Source: Otatea glauca (taxonomy: Eukaryota; Streptophyta; Magnoliopsida; Poales; Poaceae). Taken from it: a stretch of DNA of 64,000 nt. The DNA lies in assembly GCA_036346275.1 (NCBI GenBank), contig CM070723.1, positions 48,438,743 through 48,502,742 of the forward strand. The letters run 5' to 3'. A model generated the notes under the pieces. It saw only the letters and a program-made list of their open reading frames with translations. It was not told the DNA's origin and made no database searches. Of the stretch, positions 1 to 11,297 are shown one piece after another; within the stretch, counting starts at the first letter, position 1, and the number at the start of each line of letters is the position of its first letter. Position numbers and translations under genes: made by a program.

Positions 1-1149
1 TTATGTGATATATGCCAGAGAGTTAAGGCAATACACCAAAGACCTGCAGGATTAGTACAACCGTTAAAAGTTCCAGAATGGAAATGGGAAGAAATCGGTA
101 TGGATTTCATCACCGGGTTGCCAAGAACCCAAAGTGGGTATGATTCTATATGGGTTATCGTGGATCGACTGACCAAAGTTGCTCACTTCATTCCAGTCAA
201 GACAACTTACTCAGGAGACCGGTTAGCAGAACTATACATAGCCAGAATTGTGTGTTTGCATGGGGTACCAAAGAAAATAGTGTCAGACAGAGGTACCCAG
301 TTCACCTCGAGATTTTGGGATAAATTGCATGAAGCCATGGGAACGTGTTTGAACTTCAGCACGGCATATCACCCGCAGACTGATGGTCAAATAGAAAGGG
401 TAAATCAAATTCTGGAGGATATGTTAAGGGCTTGTGCATTAGCCTATACTACATCATGGGATAAATGTTTGCCATATGCAGAGTTCAGTTATAACAACAG
501 TTACCAGGCTAGTTTGCAGATGTTGCCATTCGAAGCTTTATATGGTCGTTCCTGTCGTACCCCGCTGAATTGGAATGAGACAGGGGAGCGTTTGATATTT
601 GGCCCTAATATTCTTAAGGAAGCTGAAGAGCAAGTTGCCATGATAAGAGACAGGTTGAAAATCGCGCAGTCAAGACAAAAAAGTTATGCAGATAATCGAC
701 GCCGTGATTTGAGTTTCGAACCCGATGATTTCGTGTATCTTAGGGTTACCCCTCTAAAAGGAGTTAAAAGGTTCCACGCTAAAGGAAAGCTTGCCCCAAG
801 ATATGTTGGACCGTTCAAAATTTTGAGCCGTCGAGGGGAGGTTGCTTATCAGTTGGAATTGCCGCAGTCACTAGCAGGCGTGCATGATGTGTTCCATGTG
901 TCTCAGCTCAAGAAGTGTCTTCGGGTGCCAGCGGAGCAGACGCCTTTGGGAGAGATTGAATTGCAGAAAGATCTGACCTACAAGGAGCAACCAATCAGAA
1001 TCCTGGATGTTATGGACCGCAAGACCAGGACCAAGTCAGTTCGCTTTTGCAAGGTTCAGTGGAGCAACCATTCCGAGAATGAGGCAACCTGAGAGCGTGA
1101 AGAGGATCTGAAGTCAGAATTTCCAAACCTATTCCCTAGTCAGCCTTGA
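1..1149 (+). pseudogene. Ty3/gypsy (Tekay/Del chromovirus) polyprotein, integrase C-terminal part and chromodomain
   Basis: The open frame enters from the left edge of the window. It begins inside the integrase zinc domain (CDIC at bases 4-15, the CxxC half of HHCC). It continues through the integrase core: the first catalytic Asp is in GMDFITGLP, the second in VSDRGTQF and the Glu region in YHPQTDGQIERV. Here the usual DGQSE reads DGQIE. A C-terminal GPF/KLAPRYVGPF module and a chromodomain tail follow (RILDVMDRK, VQWSNHSENEAT), which places it among chromoviruses. At 1090-1092 the frame has TGA where the paralogue on the minus strand (42011-42721) has TGG. Reading through, the frame would end naturally at TGA 1147-1149. 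The polypurine tract and 3' LTR follow directly, so this is the 3' end of one element whose 5' half lies outside the window. The product would join cDNA to host DNA in the nucleus; the early stop removes the end of the chromodomain. Confidence 0.95.
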
Positions 1150-1171
1150 ATCTCGGGGTCGAGATTCTGTT

Positions 1172-1184
1172 AAGGGGGGAGGTT
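1172..1184 (+). other. Polypurine tract of the Tekay-type element
   Basis: The purine run AAGGGGGGAGG followed by TT lies directly before the TGTAACATCCC start of the 3' LTR. This is the expected primer for plus-strand DNA synthesis. Confidence 0.85.
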
Positions 1185-4100
1185 TGTAACATCCCAAAAA
1201 TTTGACCTATAATTTCGCTCACGTGCATTTTTGTGATTTTCTGAATTTATTGGATTTTCCAGAAATTATTTGAATTTATTTTAATTAAGTATATTGAACC
1301 TTTGGTGAAAACTAAATATATATAGATAAAGTTAATATAAAGTTTTACCAAAAATATTTTATTTGAGCTCAGAATGTCTCAAAGTATTTATGAGAATTTT
1401 TTGGGATTTTTCCTGATATTTTAATTACTTAAAATAGATTAATCTAATTTCGGGAATTATTTTAAATCAAAAAGCTTTTGAAAAATCTTGGAACAAGATC
1501 TTGGGCCAAGCCCGACCTTCGTGCGCGGCGCTGCCCATCGCGGTCGCGCCCGTCGGCCAACCGCCGCGCGCGCTGCGTGTGACCGTTGGATGAAGATCGG
1601 CGGTCCGCTTCATCGCGTAACCATAGTCTTTGCGAGCCGCTGGATCGAGATCAAGTGGTCGGGACGCCGCGTTGTTTTGGTAAGTTTAGATCTCGCCCGT
1701 TGGATTTGGAAGGAGCGGATCGGATCGTATCGCTTCGGATCTAATCGTGGCCGCTCATCTTGGATCGGATGGTCGCCAGTCGTCGTCCCCGATCCGGTTT
1801 CCGTTTCGCCGCCGCGCGCCGTCTCCGCCGGGGATTGTCTAGGGTTGCCGTTTTAGCGCGCATGCCGAGGCTATAAAAGCGTGGTCGCACCGAGGTTCCT
1901 CATCGCCTTGCGCTTCGGCCGCTCTAGTCTTCGCCGTCAGTCGCCGCCGCCGTCGCGATGAGAGCTCGCCGTAGTTCTTCGCAACGCCGCCGGTCGTTTT
2001 CTTTAGTTTGCGTCTCCGTCAAGCCGCCGTTCGACGAATTGGTTCCAGATCCGGGCTCGTCGCGTCAAGCCGCATCCGGGTAGCCACTTCATCCCGCCAG
2101 AGTCACGCCGGAATGCCGTTCGGGTGGTCGTCGTCCTCCACTCTGGTGCCAGACCGCCGCCGTGCTGCCATCTTTGTCGGGAAGCTTCATCACCGTTGGA
2201 TCTTCGTCGGACCACGCGATCGCACCACGCCTCGGTAAAAAGCGAACGGCTCGGGTAGCGCTTACCGTTGGATCGAGTTTGTTCGGTTGAGATCGCGCCG
2301 CGTGTGCGTTAGAGCGTTAGCCGTTGGATCGTCGCCCGGATGTGCGCCGCGTGTCGAGCATCGGCACGGGCGGCGTTGCAGCCAGTCGATGCGCGCCGCG
2401 TGTCGGGCGCGTGGCGCGAGGCGCCGTGGGCCACGCCCACGGTGGACGAGGCGTCCGTGGACCGAGTCCATGGACGAGCGACGTGTCGGCACCGATTGGT
2501 CCGAGTCGGCTGACGTCGGCGTTGCGCAATAAATATCTTTTCCAATAGAAAAATAATTCAGAAAAATCAGAAATTCTATTTTCTATATTTTCAGTATTTA
2601 TTCAAACTTCAAAAGGATATATCTTTTGCATTTTAACTCGGATTTGAGTGATTCAAATTTCTAAAATTTTGTAAAATCAGGATCTATTTATTGGTGAATT
2701 TTATTTTATTTTTGGATTTTGTTTGCTCTCTATTTTGGTGTTTATTTGCTATTTTGGCATCGTTTCGCGTAGACGTTGAACTGCTCGGTGATCCGGAGGA
2801 AGATTCGTCGCTCCAAGACCCAAGCTCAGATCAAGACCAGCACCTACTCCAAGGCAAGTTGTGCTTTGATTATGTTGCACCTAATTTTCACCAAATTGCT
2901 ATTTTATCTCTTAAACTTTATTCATGATATTTTATATGTATAAATGATTTCAATTAATCTGGGAATTAGATAATATGCCTATTTGAATTAAATCATACCT
3001 TGTCAATTTTATGCCATGATCTATTTGTCACCCTAGGATGTGGATTTATAGTTGGTTAACATCGATAATCGACATGGGCTAGTTAGACCGTCATAGATTG
3101 CTTAGCCATGCCACGTCATCACATGTGTCCGAATGTTGATAATTAATCTTGACTAATGGAATATGGAATAATGTTTATGAATTGGTGTGTCATGTGTCGT
3201 CACACAGTGATATCAAGTTGTCGTGGCGAGGAGGTCACACATCTAGATTGAAATGTTGATGGCATGTGGTGCTGGGTAATCAACTGGGGGTGGTAATGAT
3301 TTAGATTGGGGCAAGTGGCAAGGGGCAGTGTGCCAAGGTGGGCCAGGGTTGGCAGGGGTATGTGGAAGTCTTGCCTTAATCACCTTAAGTACTTAACCTT
3401 GCAAGCCTTTGACCTGAGTCCTTGCAACCACATGTCTCGAATGGGACAGCCTAGCTGAATAATTTGTGAAACCTAGATTTCGGTACTGTCGTGGTGAATA
3501 GTGAGTCCCGGGTTACGGTTTAACTCACATGGCGCAAGAGGGGGGCCCTGTTGTGGTGGTTTAACCCTTCAGTGTTGAAACCTTAGCGAGCAGTACTGGG
3601 TCTAGGTGTAGCATTATAAAGGCTTTGTTACGATCACTCGCCTTGGTGGTGTTTGGTTGTATCGTGTGGGTAAAGTGCATAACCTCTGCAGAGTGTACAA
3701 TCTATTCGAATAACCGTGCTCACGGTATTGGACAATGCTCGGGAATTACAGTTAAGGGTTAGACTTTTGTTAAACAAAAACCTATTGGGATGGCAAGGTG
3801 CCATGGAAGGTGGAAATTGATTTAGGATTAGGAACTTGGTGTATTTCAGAAATACTGGATTTATTAATTACTGTATTTGTTTTACTGCTTTCCAATCTAT
3901 TTATTGTATTCTTTTTAAATGCTGCTTTATTGCAAAATACCCTTATTAGCCATTCCTTTGGATTAAGCCAAGCATATAGAATATTAGACTTGCATTATTG
4001 TGCACAACTTGTTGAGTGCTTTATGTACTCACCCCAACAACAACTTCAGAAGAAGAGGAATCTACGCCATTCATGGAGGAGGATTATTTGGATGCGAATG

Positions 4101-4370
4101 CTTAGGGTCCGAGCCTCGTCAGTTGCTCGTGGTGAATCGAACGCCACTGCGTTTATTCTATTTCTGCTGCTTTTCATTGATACTTTTTATTTAAGCCCTG
4201 TGAGGCATTAGTCATGTAAGACAACATTTATTATTAATCATTGAAGTTTATGCTATATTTCGCTGTGTATGACTATGATAGCATCTATGTTGAGCCTGTG
4301 TGCACTAGCGTGATCCTGGACTAGTGCGGTACACACAGAGGGTCCGGGTTTGCAAATTCGGGTCCCGACA
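1185..4370 (+). repeat. 3' LTR of Tekay-type Ty3/gypsy element
   Basis: The LTR starts TGTAACATCCCAAAAA and ends GGGTCCCGACA, giving the TG...CA termini, and is about 3.19 kb long. The same ends and body occur in the two LTRs at 38788-41976 and 47725-50927 on the minus strand. The body has an AT-rich start, a GC-rich 1.5-2.5 kb section with many meaningless open frames, a TATAAAA box at 1872-1878, and near the 3' end the motif TTGTTGAGTGCTT...GTACTCACCC (4009-4034) that recurs in every Tekay-type LTR of the window. The paired 5' LTR is outside the window. Confidence 0.92.
1872..1878 (+). promoter_or_regulatory. LTR TATA box
   Basis: TATAAAA stands in GGCTATAAAAGCG, and the same block is present in the two LTRs of the complete minus-strand element (41281-41287 and 50240-50246, read on minus). 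Position and conservation fit the LTR promoter. Confidence 0.6.
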
Positions 4371-4920
4371 AAAGAGACCCCGGCTCAAGTGTGACCGAGC
4401 CGCCTCAACGGAGACGTAGGATCCCCTCAAGGATCCGAACTTCGGGTTAAAAATCATCGTCTCCAAGTTTGCTTCTTACTCTTGTTTTAGTATTTGTTTT
4501 TGAATCTTGAAATTGCCCGATCTACTCTTTTGTTGTGTTTGGCTCCAGATCTACAAAATCTACAGGTACTGATAGCATTTAGATCTTTTGTATTCAAGTA
4601 GATTGTTGAAAAATTGCAGGATTTAAAATCTCATTTCGAGGTCTTAAATCCGAGTATCCGAACTTCAACCCGGATAGTCGGACATTTCGAGTATCAGGAG
4701 ATAAGTCCCGACACTCGGTCGAGTCCTCGGATCCAACTGAGTATCCGACTCTGAACCCGACGATCCGGACATTTCATAGTATCCGGATAAAAATCCGGAC
4801 ACCTGCACTTAGACCCTCGGGAGATTTTATTTAGCTGCAAATTTTTTATTCCGCTGCATTTAGTTACAAAGTTTTTAATTCGCCTATTCACCCCCCCTCT
4901 AGGCGACATCCCCTGTCCTT
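4371..4920 (+). mobile_element. Copia (SIRE/Maximus-like) LTR remnant
   Basis: The segment carries CCGGATA/TCCGGAC repeats and ends in TTCGCCTATTCACCCCCCCTCTAGGCGACAT, written here in part as the familiar 3' end of SIRE-like Copia LTRs in grasses. It is cut at the left by the Tekay-type LTR, which appears to have inserted into it. The Copia assignment rests on recalled end motifs, not on a search. Confidence 0.6.
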
Positions 4921-4921
4921 T

Positions 4922-4977
4922 CAGGCATCCACGGCCTCGCTGTTTTCCTGGCACGATTTCACGTTTACGCCTAAGGC
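4922..4977 (+). pseudogene. Left half of duplicated transit-peptide-like exon (copy 1)
   Basis: This stretch aligns with 8155-8207: GGCATCCACGGCCTCGCTG here and GGCATCCACGACCTCGCTG there, followed by TTTCCTGGCACG in both. The copy continues across the solo LTR into 8015-8100. A Tekay-type solo LTR therefore splits copy 1 of a tandemly duplicated exon. Translation would give STASLFSWHDFTF, against STTSLLSWHGFTF in copy 2. Confidence 0.6.
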
Positions 4978-7900
4978 TGTAAGGACCCGAATCCACTGAT
5001 TCGAACCCACTGTGTTTACCGCACTAGTCCCAGGATCAACGCTAGTGCACACAGCTCAACATTGGTACATATCACATCATACTCAACGATAATAGAATAA
5101 TAGTTCATTCATTGATATATCTAAATGTATGATCTTATGACCAACTTACATTATTAAGCCACGCAGGGCAAGACTGAAAATATAAACTAATAATTATGCA
5201 GCGGAAAGTAGAAAACGTAGATAGCTCATCAGTTCACCACAGGCAATCGACAAGGCTCGGACCCTAATGACTCGTGTCTTCCTGGACTTCCTCTTCCAAC
5301 ACAGGTGTAGATTCTTCAACTGTTGATTATTGTTGTTTGGCAAGGGTGAGTACTTAAGCACTCAACAAGTTGTGCACAGAATGCAATTCTATGTATCTAT
5401 ATGCAAGGCTTATTCCAATGGATAGGCTATCATGGCTATTTTGCAATAAGCAGCATTTATGAACAAATACAGTAAATAGATTGTAAAGATCAGAAACAAA
5501 TATCAATAGTAAATAAATTCAGTATTTCTCAAGTAAACCAAGTTTCCAATCCTAAGTCAAATTCCATCTTCCATATGGCCTTCCGCCATCCCAACCAAGT
5601 TGTCCAATTAATTAAACTAACCCTTAACTGTAATTCCCGAGCATTGCTCAATACCGCGAGCACGGCTATTCGAATAGTTTCACACTCTGCAGAGGTTATG
5701 CACTTTACCCACGTGATACAACCAAACACCACCAAGGCGAGTGATTATAACAAAGCCTTTACAATGCTCTGGCTTAACCGGATACTACCCGCTAAGGTTT
5801 CAACACTGGTGGGTCTGAAAACCATAACCAGGGCCCCCCTCTTGCGCCATGTGAATTACTCCATAACTCGGGAACTCACACCGATCAAGATAGTACCAAA
5901 GTTAAGACATTGCAAATTAATCAGCTAGGCTGGCCCATACCAGACATATGGTTGCATGATTGACTTAGGTCAAAGGCTTGCAAGGTTAAGTCCTTAGTGT
6001 GATCAAGGCAAGACATCCACATACCCTCTGCCCATCGGGCCCACCTTGGCATACTCGCCCCTTGTCATTTGCCCCAATCTAAGTTATTATCACCCAGTTG
6101 ATTACCAAGCACCACGTGCCATCAACAATTCAACATCGTTGCGTGACATGACTCGCCACAACAACTCAATCTCATCGTGTGATCCCACATAACACACAAG
6201 TTCATAATATTGTTCCATATTCCATTAATCAATATTAATTATCAATGATTTTGACACATGTGATGACGTGGCATGGCTAAGCAACTAATACGGACTAATC
6301 CTCCAATGTTGATTATAATCATTAACCAACTATATTTTACCAATCTAGGGTGACAATGGATCATGGCATACAATGACAAGGTAGGGTATAGATCAATCTG
6401 GTACATTAGCTAAACCCAATCTAATTTAAAACAATTGTATATTTGAAATATATGCAATAGGGTAGAACAAACATAGCAATTTTATAAACATGGGTTCAAC
6501 ATGATCAAAGCACAACTCGCCTTGGAATAGGTCCTGATCTGGTTCTGGAACTTGCTCCTGAGTTGCTGGATCTTCCTCCAAGCGCCGCACAATTCAACGC
6601 TCACGCTGCATCAAGAAGAAAAGCAAATAAATACCAAAATAGAGAGCAATTAAACTCCAAAAATCAAATAAAATTCACCATTAAATAGATCTTAATTTTA
6701 CAAATTTTTAGAAATTTGAATCACTCAAATCCGAGTTAAGATGCAAAAGTTATAGCCTTTTGAAGTTTGAAATAAATACTGAAATCAGAAAATCAGAAAT
6801 TCGGAATTAACAGATTTATTTTTAAATCAAAAATAGATTTACTGCGTCACGCTGACGTCATCTCTGACCCGAGCCAACCCGAGCACGACACGTGGCCCTG
6901 GTGCATAGACCTGGTCCACGGGATCTCCTCTGTCCATCGTGAACCCGGCGTATGACGCCTCGGTGCCTGAGTCCGCCACGCGGCATGCTCCGATTGGCCA
7001 CTCACCTGGTTCGATCTGACCCGCAGAAACACGATCGGATGGCCCCGGTTGCTCGCGACGTGGCGGAACCTCACCCCTCCACTACAGATCAGACGGCCCA
7101 CGGTTCACCCGACAACAATGGCGACGCCGCCACGAGGCTTTACCGGACATGGAGAAGATGACGAACCCGACGGCGATCCGACGACGTTTCGGCGACGAAA
7201 CCTTACCGATTCGACGCAGAGCTTCTCGGTGAACCCAGATCTGGAACCAACGCGGCGGAGAATGGCTCGACGGCGACGTTCTCGATCAAAACTCACGGCG
7301 GTGCACCCACGAACTGCGGCGAGGTCTAGCGGTTGCTACTGGGCTCCACGGGCGGCGGCGCTTTAGAGGAAAGATGCGGCAGACGACGACGAGTCCAAGG
7401 CCTACGGTTGGCGGCTTATATAGTGCTCACGGACGCGCAAATGGCGACCTAAGTCGGCACGGCGACGAACTCGTGAAGAACTCGGATTCCGGCGACGCAA
7501 CGGAGACGAACTCCCCTCAACCGTCCACGTGGCCGCATCCGACGGCGCCCGCTCGCTAGGGTTTGGGTTTTACGCGCGATTGCTTCTGACCGTCCGATGC
7601 AAGATCAAAGGCTGCGGCTGCGCACCTCAACTCATGGGCCAACTGGGCCGCATGGCCACAGACTACACGCGCACAGTGAATGGGCCAAGCCCAATATTGT
7701 TCCAACCGAAAAGAAAGGATTTTTCTATTAAAATAATTCCCAAAATTCATTTTGTTTGTTTTAGGCAATAAATATTCAGGAAAAATCCAAGAAAATTCTC
7801 AAAAATACTTTGAGACATTCTGGACTCAAATAAAATATTTTTGGCAAAACTTTATTTTAACTTTGCACAGATTTAAATAGATTTGAACAAAAGGCAATAA

Positions 7901-8014
7901 ACTTGATTTGAAATTAATTCAAATAAATCCAAAAAAATCCAAATAAATTCCAGAAAATCATAAATGCACATTTAAGCAATAAATATTTTTTGGACAAATT
8001 TTTGGGATGTTACA
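4978..8014 (-). repeat. Solo LTR, Tekay-type, reverse orientation
   Basis: On the plus strand it starts TGTAAGGACCCGAATCC and ends TTGGGATGTTACA, which is the reverse of the LTR ends seen at 1185 and 4370. No coding sequence, primer site or second LTR adjoins it, so it is a solo LTR left by unequal recombination. Flanking 5-mers are AAGGC (4973-4977) and AAGCC (8015-8019), a target duplication with one mismatch. The GAGTAC...GCACTCAACAAG motif lies at 5346-5372, and a TATATA box (7417-7422) sits in the position of the LTR promoter. Long ORFs in 6847-7771 are unconserved GC-rich readings and are not genes. Confidence 0.9.
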
Positions 8015-8428
8015 AAGCCCTCGCGCTCGGTGCTGACCTTGCCACCGTCATGGACTCTTCTCCAAGATTCACGGCTTCGAAGGGGCGATGCGGGCAAGGC
8101 GGCGCGCTGCGCGGACCCATCCACTCTGCTTCAGTCCTCCCGCCTCCTTGCGATGGCATCCACGACCTCGCTGCTTTCCTGGCACGGGTTCACGTTCAGG
8201 CCCGAGCCCTCGCGCTCAGCGTCGGCCCTGCGGGACTCCTCTCCAGTATCTGCGGCTCAAGGGGTGCAGCAGCAGCGGCGGCGACGAGCGGGCGAGTCGC
8301 AGGACCTGCGCTTCGATCCGATGGCCACCGGGGTGCCCACCACCGACCATGCCCGTAACACTCCTCGTCAATCTCTCGGTTTTTTACAACTGAACTTATC
8401 AAATAATTGTAATTTCTGTGGAAGCTAG
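8015..8428 (+). pseudogene. Gene fragment with duplicated plastid transit-peptide-like exon
   Basis: Copy 2 opens with ATG at 8153 (sequence MASTTSLLSWHGFTF), is rich in Ser, Ala and Arg and poor in acids, and runs to about 8428 in one frame. This composition is that of a chloroplast transit peptide. The ATG follows a pyrimidine-rich leader like a 5' UTR. Bases 8015-8100 are the right half of copy 1 and align with about 8208-8290. No further exons of a gene follow and I do not recognise the mature protein. The possible Helitron end at 8818 suggests a captured exon. It could also be the first exon of a gene whose remainder was lost. Confidence 0.45.
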
Positions 8429-8818
8429 ATTGGATAAGTTTATTTTGTGAGGATAATGTATTTTCTGTTGGAAGCCAATCTTTTGAACCAAAATCGCTCG
8501 CTATGTAAGCCAGCCTTTTCAGTGCATATAGCTTTCTTCAGTCATGGTCTCCAAGTTGTGTTGCAATGTAACTTTATTTTCAGATTTTTTGGAACGTACA
8601 CCAAGAATATCATTTCTAATATGTTCTAATATCATGAATGCCTTATGTACTATATACAATATATTTGGTTTTTATTCATGTCGGAGGAGGAACCATAAAA
8701 ACTTTTGTAATCGGGAGAAATGATGTTTGATCTTGTAGCAAAATTTTCTTTTATTGCTTAACCTTTATGTTTTGTTACTAATTTTATTTTTCGTAGCAAC
8801 GCACAGGTACTAAACTAG
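8429..8818 (+). mobile_element. Possible Helitron 3' end
   Basis: The AT-rich tail ends GTAGCAACGCACAGGTACTAAACTAG followed by T, resembling grass Helitron 3' ends (GTTGCAACGCACGGGCA...CTAGT) with CTAG at 8815-8818. Gene-fragment capture just upstream fits Helitron behaviour. No 5' TC end was found and the usual terminal hairpin is weak, so this stays tentative. Confidence 0.45.
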
Positions 8819-9600
8819 TATAAATTATATGACACAAAAATGTTCTGACACAAATTAGTGAGACCCTAATTTGTACGTGAGTTGATCCAATCTTTCACGG
8901 TACAATGAAATGGGAGCCCGTTCTTCTCCCTTGCGCAAGCAATCAGCAACGTACACTCCAAATTAGATAGATTCGGCAGGCAACCAAGAATAGCCGTACC
9001 TCAAGCCCTTGATAAATTCCTCAACCATGCACAACTCAATGCACGAACCAGGAGAAGCTAGGATCAACAAAGATCAGTACGCAAGAATTGATTCAGGGAA
9101 TTAAAACCCACGCAACTAACATGAAACCCTAGATGGAAATCACATGGAACACATTGGCCGCCAACATGGAGATTTTTCTGGAGTTTATTGACTCAAAAAT
9201 AAAACTAATCTCCTCCCCATAGGGTACAACCCCTAGGCCTTTATATGGCCGAATGGCCGAACACACCAGCAACTCAAGAACACCTCTTATATGCACTGAC
9301 AAGGGTCCTGTGCAGTTGCAATAGCAACTGCTAAGTTTACAGTTGTCATCAGACCGTTCGATCAAAATCAGGCGCGCGAGACTGGGTTGGACACCGTAAA
9401 AAATACTGTAGCAAAAAATAATGTATCATTTTACTGTAGCAACCGTTTTTCCTCGGTCCGGGCCGCCGATTCTCTCGATTCAACGATTGGATTGTCCAGC
9501 AACTGCAAACTTGACAGTCACTATTGTGACTGCCAAGGATCTGGTTCCTATATGCACACGGTACAACTCCCTAAATAAACCAATTCGGTTTTTACGTGGT
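8819..9600 (-). mobile_element. Probable LTR-retrotransposon fragment
   Basis: Read on the minus strand it has a TATA-like CCATATAAAGGCC (around 9238-9250), a leader, AATAAACTCC as a possible polyadenylation signal (around 9184-9193) and a long untranslated tail, the layout of an LTR. No reliable ends or coding domains are visible. The family is unknown. Confidence 0.35.
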
Positions 9601-9673
9601 ACAGAACTTTCTAAAACTGATTCGTACATTTCTCTAAGTCCATGTGTTGCAATTAACTCAAGTTTCCATATAA

Positions 9674-9861
9674 GACTGTGTTTGGTATAACTCTAGCTTT
9701 ACTAGATCTTTGAAGCTGGAGCTATAGGTATATTAAGAGTGTTTAGGTGATTTATCTTGTTTACATTTTAGACTAAAAATATAAACGTAATTAACTTTAT
9801 TTTAGTTTACAAATTTCAGATCTGAGGTAGAGCTGAGATCTACAGCTATGTTAAACAGGAC
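9674..9861. mobile_element. MITE-like element
   Basis: The edges form an imperfect inverted repeat (TGTTTGGTATAACTCTAGC at the left and, reverse-complemented, CTGTTTAACATAGCTGTAG at the right) around an AT-rich core. Its size and ends suit a small TIR element. The target duplication is unclear. Confidence 0.45.
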
Positions 9862-10368
9862 TTAAATAGGAACCGAACCAACTTAGATAAAATTCAGGCA
9901 CTCCTTTTATTGATTCGGTCAAAGAATGTGTGAGATGACTTCCCTCCTAGCCCTTCTCTTTGGCCGAATTAACCATCATAACATGCAGATTTGTTCCTTT
10001 ATTTGCGCCTGACTTTCCTTGGCCGAACTAACTAACCAGCTGGCCTCCGAATTTCCCTCTTCTTCCGTCTTTTTGTGATGCCCTTTGCTTCTTCCCACAT
10101 GGTTAACTAGACGTGGGCCCTCCCCTCCCCGGCGAGGCGATTGTGTGCCACAGGTCCTGCCACTGGTTGTATGGGCCGTACTGTGCACGTGTGGACATGC
10201 CACGGTATGCTTGTATGCCGGGCTGTACCTAACTAGGGTCGGCACGGCCTATTCGAACGTGAGCCGGGTCAAACCTTAGGTCGGATCGTGTCCAGTATGC
10301 CACGTGCCGATTTGAAAAAACCCTTGATGCCTACCTCTATAGATAACATTGTACGCTCTGCCTGCACC
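9862..10368. other. Intergenic sequence, no gene seen
   Basis: No convincing coding region is present. Bases 10190-10310 repeat GGTCGGCACGGCC-like words similar to the subterminal part of the hAT at 36904, so an old hAT remnant is possible. Confidence 0.3.
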
Positions 10369-11297
10369 TAGGGGTGAAAATGGAAACGGAATTTTCGACT
10401 GTTCCGGAGAAAAACGGAAACGGAATCCTTTTTTCGGAAACGAAAACGGAAAATATCGGTACAAAAACGGAAACGAAAATTTTTTGTCGGAAACGGGAGA
10501 GCCATTTCCGTCGGAAACGGAAACGGAATCAGAAATTCCGTATAAGCAAAACCGGAAATTCCGTCGAAAACTTGGCCCATTTGGCCCAAAAAAGAGAAGG
10601 GAGAATTTACATTTATTTTCGAATTAAAATAATTTCAGAAATACAAATGGCTTTATAGAAAAGACCAAATAGAGTTCAAAAATTCCAAAACAATTCTCAA
10701 AAATACTTTGGAACATTTTGAACCTAGGAAAATTATTTATAGCATATTTTTGGCTTCATTTTTTATGAATAAATTAATTATATAAATCTAAAAAATAGTA
10801 AAATGGCATTTATAAACTCCAGAAAATCCAGGATAAATCTTAGAAAATCATAAATGAACATTGAACAATAATATGCAAATTTTAGGGCATTAAATTTTTA
10901 TAGCTGGAGGAGCAAGAGGATGTCGATGATAATGATATAGAGAAGGATATGATGGTTTGATCTGGGGGACAAATAGCGAGCCTTCAACTGACAAACCTGA
11001 GAAAAAACTTTCTAGTGATACCGGTGAACATAACATTGTTCTTGTATCCACCTTTGTGATGGAATGAGTTACATTGTTTTTGTGGTCATATATATTGTGA
11101 TCATGTATTACGTTCTTGTGGAATTTTTCACTTTCGTTTTCGTATCCGTTCTGTTCCGTTCCGCATCCGTTTCGATCGTTATTCGTTTTCGTATCCGTTT
11201 CCGGGGTTTCCGATTCCATTTCCGTTACCGGTAAAAGATGTGGGAACGGAAACGGAACAACTATTTACCGACCGTTTCCGTTCCGTTTTCATTCCTA
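10369..11297. mobile_element. Non-autonomous Ac/Ds-like hAT element
   Basis: Left end TAGGGGTGAAAATGGAAACGG and right end, reverse-complemented, TAGGAATGAAAACGGAACGG match the Ac/Ds style TAGGGATGAAA terminus. Flanking 8-mers CCTGCACC (10361-10368) and CATGCACC (11298-11305) agree at 7 of 8 bases, the hAT target-site length. Both subterminal regions are packed with GGAAACGGAA words in opposite orientation, the expected transposase-binding clusters. There is no transposase gene. The centre holds an LTR-derived stretch (10690-10895) and a short segment, 10902-11000, that could be the tail of a transposase frame. Confidence 0.88.
10690..10895 (-). repeat. Tekay-type LTR fragment inside the hAT element
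   Basis: It follows the same word order as the outer edge of the minus-strand LTRs at 41755-41976: AATTCTCAAAAATACTTTGG, then TTTTTGGC, then CTCCAGAAAATCC, then AATCATAAATG. It is diverged and stops before the LTR terminus. Confidence 0.55.

Noticed and set aside
1488..2550. Several ORFs of 70-122 codons on both strands
   Set aside because: They lie in the GC-rich part of the LTR. The corresponding parts of the other two LTRs (40648-41664, 49557-50612) do not keep the same frames.
6847..7771. ORFs on both strands in the solo LTR
   Set aside because: Same reason: GC-rich LTR sequence without conserved frames.
10349..10658. Lys/Asn/Glu-rich ORFs of about 90 codons
   Set aside because: They come from the GGAAACGGAA subterminal repeats of the Ac/Ds-like element and read equally well in other frames.
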